Part shown: positions 9,080 through 12,263 of the stretch, in pieces | Layout: each line of letters begins with the position of its first letter | Numbering within the stretch: the stretch's first letter is position 1 | Source of the DNA: Bacteroidota bacterium | GTDB taxonomy: Bacteria; Bacteroidota; Bacteroidia; Chitinophagales; Chitinophagaceae | Direction: 5' to 3' | NCBI GenBank assembly: GCA_947463975.1 | Contig: CANHUW010000033.1 | Location: 1 to 12,263 of the forward strand | DNA length: 12,263 nucleotides | Notes under the pieces: model-generated | Databases searched by the model: none | Seen by the model: the letters and a program-made list of their open reading frames with translations, nothing else | What the model was told of the DNA's origin: nothing | Position numbers and translations under genes: made by a program

Positions 9080-9114
9080 TTTGCTTTATTTACGTTAGAA
9101 TCATCTATTTTTTG
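9080..9114 (+). promoter_or_regulatory. Possible Bacteroidota-type promoter for the 9150 cluster
   Basis: In the 100-base divergent gap, TTTG at 9080-9083 is followed after 22 bases by TATTTTTTG (9106-9114). The Bacteroidota consensus is TTTG, about 19-21 bases, TAnnTTTG. Here the -7 element has one extra base, so the fit is imperfect. It would give a leader of roughly 30 bases before ATG 9150. I found no comparable match for the leftward porW-like gene in this gap. Confidence 0.3.
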
Positions 9115-9149
9115 CATTAATGTTTTATCTTTAACGAGCATTAATCATT

Positions 9150-9545
9150 ATGGCAAAATTTGACATCAATAATACCTTCAAAAGGCGCAGTAATACCTAT
9201 AGACTGGTAATTACCAATGATGACACTTACGATGAAATTTTGGCGTTAAGATTATCTAGAAAATCTGTTTATTTAACCTTTAGCATTAGCTTTATCTTAT
9301 TGGTTGGCTTGACCATTGCGTTAATTGCATTTACTCCTTTGAAATATTATATCCCTGGTTATGGAACCAAGGAAAGTAGAACTGCTTTACAATTATTGAA
9401 AATCAGAACAGATTCACTAGAGCAATCTATTCATTATAAAGAACAATATTTAGAAGGGTTGAAAAAAGTACTATCTGACGGGAATTCTAATCAATTAGAT
9501 ACCATACCATTGCAATTACCAGAAGGGCAAACCTCTTATGACTAA
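9150..9545 (+). CDS. Short membrane protein resembling the N-terminal anchor of M23 peptidases
   Basis: 131 residues with one predicted membrane helix at about 42-62. The cytoplasmic part (1-40) contains YRLVITNDDTYDE and LRLSRKSV, and the helix is followed by TPLKYYIPGYG. I recognise this arrangement as the N-terminal anchor of Bacteroidota M23 metallopeptidases, in which a coiled coil and then the LytM domain normally follow. Here a short helical segment (about 77-107) is followed by a Pro/Gln-rich end, with none of the zinc motifs of M23 (HxxxD, HxH). It therefore cannot be a peptidase. No M23-like remnant is visible in the downstream frames, which encode other genes, so this seems a genuine short protein and not a frameshift product. 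Its end overlaps the atpZ-like gene by 8 bases, implying translational coupling. The function is unknown; a scaffold or envelope role is a guess. Confidence 0.75.
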   Translation: MAKFDINNTFKRRSNTYRLVITNDDTYDEILALRLSRKSVYLTFSISFILLVGLTIALIAFTPLKYYIPGYGTKESRTALQLLKIRTDSLEQSIHYKEQYLEGLKKVLSDGNSNQLDTIPLQLPEGQTSYD

Positions 9546-9765
9546 GCTTCCATCTAATTTTCAGTGGACAAAATTTGCAGGCCTTGCCAGTCAGTGGGCT
9601 ATTGCATTGATAGCATTGATGTATTTTGGAAGATATCTTGATGGGGAATATTTAAGTGTTAGCTCAAAGCCAATGTTTATATGGATCTTACCTTTTTTAT
9701 TTATTTTACTTTCTTTATTTAGAATAATTAGAGATACAAAAAAGAAATCAGATGATGTTAAATAA
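9538..9765 (+). CDS. atpZ: AtpZ/AtpI-family F1Fo-ATP synthase accessory protein
   Basis: 75-residue inner-membrane protein with two predicted helices (about 16-31 and 46-64). Between them is a short polar loop containing the GRYLDG motif (31-36) found in AtpZ-type proteins. The C-terminus is basic and cytoplasmic (RDTKKKSDD). AtpZ and AtpI proteins help assemble the rotor c-ring or supply Mg2+/Ca2+ to the synthase; this is family knowledge only. The ATG lies inside the end of the preceding gene (8-base overlap), and the next gene begins inside its last codons, so these genes are probably translated together. The small size and low information content make the family call moderately secure; the neighbouring AtpI-like gene supports it. 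Confidence 0.78.
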   Translation: MTKLPSNFQWTKFAGLASQWAIALIALMYFGRYLDGEYLSVSSKPMFIWILPFLFILLSLFRIIRDTKKKSDDVK

Positions 9766-10123
9766 AAAATTTTTACCTGTTGCAGCTTTGTTTATGTTGT
9801 TGAATGCAATTGGTTTATATGGTATGTACTTTTTATCCATAGAGGGTATTAAGATCTCCTTTATTTTAGTGGTGAATGCAATGTTGTTTGTATTGTCTTT
9901 TTTCAGTTTCTGGAGAGTTCGAAATATGGATCTTACTAAGCCCAATCAAATGGTACAATCAGTGATGATGGGTACTTTGATCAAAATGATGATTTTTGCA
10001 ATTGCTGCATTAATATATTCAAGACAACATTTAGGGCCTGTAGGTTTAATTACATTATGTATTTCAATGGGTATTTATTTAATGTATACCTTTTTGGAAG
10101 TTCAATGGACTTTAAAGAAGTAA
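9752..10123 (+). CDS. AtpI-like four-helix membrane protein
   Basis: 123-residue very hydrophobic protein with four predicted membrane helices at about 7-28, 34-53, 70-90 and 96-115. A Lys sits in the third helix (K78, in GTLIKMM), as I recall for ATP synthase subunit I family proteins. In other Bacteroidota a protein of this kind typically sits between atpZ and atpB, which supports an accessory role in ATP synthase assembly. The first ATG at 9752 overlaps atpZ by 14 bases; a second ATG at 9755 is equally possible. No atpB follows. The assignment rests on topology and position more than on sequence motifs, so other small four-helix membrane proteins cannot be excluded. Confidence 0.6.
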   Translation: MMLNKKFLPVAALFMLLNAIGLYGMYFLSIEGIKISFILVVNAMLFVLSFFSFWRVRNMDLTKPNQMVQSVMMGTLIKMMIFAIAALIYSRQHLGPVGLITLCISMGIYLMYTFLEVQWTLKK

Positions 10124-10132
10124 AAATTTATT

Positions 10133-10759
10133 GTGGCTAAAATAGAACATCCACTAGAAGCATTAAGGCAATTCTTGCCAGCTGGGGCTTTTGAGCCGGT
10201 TGTTCAATTAATCAATGAATACAAAGTACATCTCACCGTTACTAAAGCTAGAAAATCGGTTTTGGGGGATTATAGGCATCCATTTATGGGAGCCAATCAT
10301 AAAATATCTGTAAATGGCAATCTTAATTATTTTGAGTTTTTAATTACCTTATTACATGAGTTAGCTCATTTGCTTTGCTATGAGCAACATAAAAATAAAG
10401 TAGAAGCACATGGCCAAGAATGGAAAATAATATATGGAAATTTATTATTTCAGTTTATTCAAATGGAAATATTCCCTGTAGATATTAAGAAATGTTTATT
10501 GAAGACCATCAAAAATCCTGCAGCTACCGCAAATGGAGAAACGCAGTTATTGCTTGTCTTAAGAAAGTACAATACCCATCAAAAGGAAGGGGTTCAGTTA
10601 GTGGCTAATATTGAAGAGGGTGCTTTATTTGAAGCGATGAAGGGAAAGGTTTTCAAAAGAGGGAAGAAGCGCAGAATAAGAATTGAATGTATTGAAGTAG
10701 CCACAGGGCATGTATATTCTTTTAGTGCATTGACCGAAGTTAAATTAATTACCCAATAA
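10133..10759 (+). CDS. SprT-like zinc-metalloprotease-fold protein
   Basis: 208 residues, soluble, no signal peptide. The SprT-like domain covers about 20-120 and carries the zinc motif HELAH (H75, E76, H79) with a likely third ligand H93 in EAHGQEW. This is the active-site pattern of the SprT/Spartan family, whose eukaryotic member degrades DNA-protein crosslinks; bacterial roles are largely unknown. Unlike E. coli SprT there is no C-terminal four-Cys zinc ribbon: the only cysteines are C82, C121 and C186. Instead residues about 125-208 form a basic segment (FKRGKKRRIRI) with a beta-rich end. I recognise this longer form, beginning with a PLEALRQFLP-like segment, from Chitinophagaceae. The start is GTG at 10133, nine bases after the in-frame stop of the upstream gene; no ATG is available until codon 52. 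It is the last gene of the cluster from 9150. Confidence 0.85.
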   Translation: MAKIEHPLEALRQFLPAGAFEPVVQLINEYKVHLTVTKARKSVLGDYRHPFMGANHKISVNGNLNYFEFLITLLHELAHLLCYEQHKNKVEAHGQEWKIIYGNLLFQFIQMEIFPVDIKKCLLKTIKNPAATANGETQLLLVLRKYNTHQKEGVQLVANIEEGALFEAMKGKVFKRGKKRRIRIECIEVATGHVYSFSALTEVKLITQ

Positions 10760-10798
10760 ATCACAAAATTTAAACAAGAGTCATTTGGCGAATAAAAC

Positions 10799-10828
10799 AA
10801 AAATGCCTCGAATGTTCGAGGCATTTTT
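10799..10828. terminator. Bidirectional intrinsic terminator between convergent genes
   Basis: Perfect 14-base arms AAAAATGCCTCGAA (10799-10812) and TTCGAGGCATTTTT (10815-10828) flank a 2-base spacer. Each strand therefore shows a GC-containing stem followed by a T run. It lies between the rightward SprT-like gene and leftward sucC and should stop transcription from both sides. Confidence 0.88.
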
Positions 10829-10843
10829 AAAATCATCAGAGCG

Positions 10844-10882
10844 TTTTTATAGCCATTATTTTTTCGAAAATGGCTATAAAAA
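10844..10882 (-). terminator. Intrinsic terminator directly after sucC
   Basis: Arms TTTTTATAGCCATT (10844-10857) and AATGGCTATAAAAA (10869-10882) are perfect 14-base inverted repeats around an 11-base loop. Read leftward, the hairpin starts at the base after the sucC stop codon and ends in a T run. The stem is AT-rich, so it is weaker than the next inverted repeat further along (10799-10828). It could also act in the other direction. Confidence 0.7.
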
Positions 10883-12094
10883 CTAAGCAACAGCCTTCTT
10901 CACTAAATCAGCTGCTTCACTCAATTGAATAGCTGATTGTACTTTCAATCCACTTTCATCTATTAATTTCTTCGCTTCAACAGCATTGGTTCCTTGTAAT
11001 CTTACAATGATAGGAATATTGATATTGCCTAATTTGTTGAATGCCTCAATCACACCTGCAGCAACACGGTCACAACGAACAATACCGCCAAAGATGTTGA
11101 TTAAAATAGCTTTCACATTAGGATCTTTCATAATAATTCTAAATCCAGCTTCTACTGTTTGTGCATTGGCAGTACCACCTACGTCTAAGAAGTTTGCTGG
11201 CTCACCACCACTTAATTTGATCATATCCATGGTAGCCATAGCTAAACCAGCGCCATTTACCATACAACCTACATTACCATCTAATTTCACAAAGTTTAAA
11301 TTAAATTCACCAGCTTCAACTTCTGTAGGATCTTCTTCAGTTACATCTCTCATTGCAGCAATATCAGGATGACGCATTAAAGCGTTATCATCTAAACTCA
11401 TTTTACAATCTACTGCGATGATTTTGTCATCAGCTGTTTTGAAAAGAGGATTGATCTCTAACATAGCACAGTCTAAACCAACATATGCATTGTATAAATT
11501 AGTTACAAATTTCATGCAGTGCTTCATAGCTTCACCACTTAAACCTAAGTTGAAAGCAATCTTTCTTGCTTGGAAACCTTGTAAGCCACCACCTGGGTGC
11601 ACCCACTCTTTGAATATTTTTTCTGGTGTATTGTGTGCTACTTCTTCAATATCCATACCACCTTCTGTACTATACATGATTACATTCATGCCTTTAGCAC
11701 GGTCTAATAAAATAGATAAATAAAACTCTTTGGTAGGTTGAGGACCTTCGTAATATACGTCTTGTGCTACTAAAATTTTGCTCACCAATTTACCTGTTGG
11801 GCCTGTTTGAATGGTTACCAAGGTTCCCCCTAATATATTTTTGGCAAATGTTTCAATATCAGCAGCAGATTTACCAACAGCAACACCTCTTTGCTCTGAT
11901 CCTTGAATTTTTCCTTTACCACGACCACCAGCATGAATTTGTGCCTTTACAACGGCAAACTTATTATTAGTTTCATTTGCAATTTTGTGGTATGCAGCTA
12001 CTGCTGCATCTACTGTTTCTACTGCTACTCCCTCTTGAACTGGGACATTGTATTTTTTGAGTAATTCTTTGGCTTGATATTCATGCAGATTCAT
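10883..12094 (-). CDS. sucC: Succinyl-CoA synthetase (ADP-forming) beta subunit
   Basis: 403-residue cytosolic enzyme of the TCA cycle: with the alpha subunit (SucD) it converts succinyl-CoA, nucleoside diphosphate and phosphate to succinate, NTP and CoA. The N-terminal ATP-grasp domain includes the nucleotide-binding KAQIHAGGRGKG (50-61) and the metal-ligand region LEINPL (212-217; N215 and D229 probably correspond to E. coli N199 and D213). The C-terminal CoA-ligase-like domain has GGEPANFLDVGG (296-307) and the NIFGGIVRCDRVA stretch (333-345) that helps hold the phosphohistidine. The start MNLHEYQAKELL is the family norm, and the length is slightly above E. coli SucC (about 388). No sucD lies downstream; two terminators follow at once, so sucC is transcribed alone and the alpha subunit must come from elsewhere. 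Confidence 0.98.
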   Translation of the reverse strand: MNLHEYQAKELLKKYNVPVQEGVAVETVDAAVAAYHKIANETNNKFAVVKAQIHAGGRGKGKIQGSEQRGVAVGKSAADIETFAKNILGGTLVTIQTGPTGKLVSKILVAQDVYYEGPQPTKEFYLSILLDRAKGMNVIMYSTEGGMDIEEVAHNTPEKIFKEWVHPGGGLQGFQARKIAFNLGLSGEAMKHCMKFVTNLYNAYVGLDCAMLEINPLFKTADDKIIAVDCKMSLDDNALMRHPDIAAMRDVTEEDPTEVEAGEFNLNFVKLDGNVGCMVNGAGLAMATMDMIKLSGGEPANFLDVGGTANAQTVEAGFRIIMKDPNVKAILINIFGGIVRCDRVAAGVIEAFNKLGNINIPIIVRLQGTNAVEAKKLIDESGLKVQSAIQLSEAADLVKKAVA

Positions 12095-12165
12095 AAAAAA
12101 TAAATTTTGGCGAAGATACTAGATTAAAGGCATAATTTAGTGACACAATAAGACTAAAATTAAAT

Positions 12166-12196
12166 TTTGTTGTTTAAACATCGATCTATATATTTG
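12166..12196 (+). promoter_or_regulatory. Consensus Bacteroidota housekeeping promoter
   Basis: TTTG at 12166-12169, a 19-base spacer, then TATATTTG at 12189-12196. This matches the Bacteroidota primary sigma factor consensus (TTTG at -33, TAnnTTTG at -7) at every defined base with a canonical spacing. Transcription should start near 12200, about 20 bases before ATG 12220. It faces right, away from sucC. Confidence 0.75.
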
Positions 12197-12219
12197 TAAC
12201 CTTAAACTTATTAAAAAGT

Positions 12220-12263
12220 ATGAAAAAAGTATTATTCTCATTGACATTATTGGTGGCATCTAT
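12220..12263 (+). CDS. Start of an exported protein, cut by the window edge
   Basis: Only the first 14 complete codons are present: MKKVLFSLTLLVAS. Two lysines followed by a hydrophobic run are typical of a Sec signal peptide, so the product is probably exported. The product cannot be identified from this. It has an A-rich upstream region (TTAAAAAGT) and a consensus promoter 23 bases or more upstream. It is divergent from sucC. Confidence 0.7.
   Translation, partial: MKKVLFSLTLLVAS

Noticed and set aside
9748..9945. Open frame on the - strand opposite the atpZ/atpI junction
   Set aside because: Overlaps two plausible genes in the opposite direction and has no recognisable feature.
9546..10123. 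Search for a frameshifted remnant of an M23 peptidase domain after the short anchor protein
   Set aside because: The following sequence encodes two plausible membrane proteins and shows no HxxxD or HxH motif in another frame, so a simple frameshift is not supported.
10986..11970. Several open frames on the + strand opposite sucC
   Set aside because: They lie fully inside a conserved enzyme gene on the other strand, have no recognisable domain, and reflect codon bias of sucC read antisense.
12111..12118. TATCTTCG on the - strand as a -7 element for sucC
   Set aside because: One mismatch to TAnnTTTG, but no TTTG at the expected distance upstream; insufficient alone.
1..12263. Mobile elements, CRISPR arrays, tRNA or rRNA genes
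   Set aside because: No direct repeat arrays, transposase-like proteins, terminal inverted repeats around genes, or cloverleaf sequences were recognised by eye.

Overview
The window looks like an ordinary chromosomal stretch of a low-GC member of the Bacteroidota, probably close to Chitinophagaceae. The sequence evidence is: two type IX secretion system (T9SS) components (PorQ and PorW/SprE types), a two-part AtpZ/AtpI cassette, weak A-rich translation start regions instead of clear Shine-Dalgarno sequences, and at the right edge an exact copy of the Bacteroidota housekeeping promoter (TTTG, 19 bases, TATATTTG). The family and phylum names come from recognising protein families, not from a database search. 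I see no tRNA, rRNA, CRISPR array, insertion sequence or prophage gene, and no gene-free stretch over 300 bases.

Layout. Positions 1-55 hold the end of a transcription unit from outside the window, with a strong intrinsic terminator. A rightward pair follows: lon (ATP-dependent protease) and, 22 bases on, a porQ-like T9SS outer-membrane/surface protein gene. The next pair runs leftward: a 1002-codon PorW/SprE-like T9SS lipoprotein gene and, 12 bases after it, a bifunctional class A penicillin-binding protein gene. The two pairs converge, and the stop codons of porQ and the PBP gene overlap by 4 bases. From a 100-base divergent gap at 9050-9149 a compact rightward cluster starts: a short one-helix membrane protein that resembles only the N-terminal anchor of Bacteroidota M23 peptidases, then atpZ-like and atpI-like genes, then an SprT-like metalloprotease-fold gene. 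The first three overlap, and the fourth begins 9 bases after the third. Two strong inverted repeats at 10799-10882 separate this cluster from leftward sucC (succinyl-CoA synthetase beta subunit). The last 44 bases begin a new exported protein under the consensus promoter.

Functional themes. The left half is cell-envelope biology: T9SS secretion, peptidoglycan synthesis and protein quality control. Physical linkage of porW with a PBP gene, and of porQ with lon, suggests coordinated expression, which is inference. The right half is energy metabolism: F1Fo-ATP synthase accessory membrane proteins without the core atp genes next to them, and a TCA-cycle enzyme without its sucD partner. I did not find a convincing new system. 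The most unusual items are the peptidase-less M23-type membrane anchor fused by overlap to atpZ, and the SPOR-like C-terminus of the PorW-type lipoprotein encoded directly before a peptidoglycan synthase.
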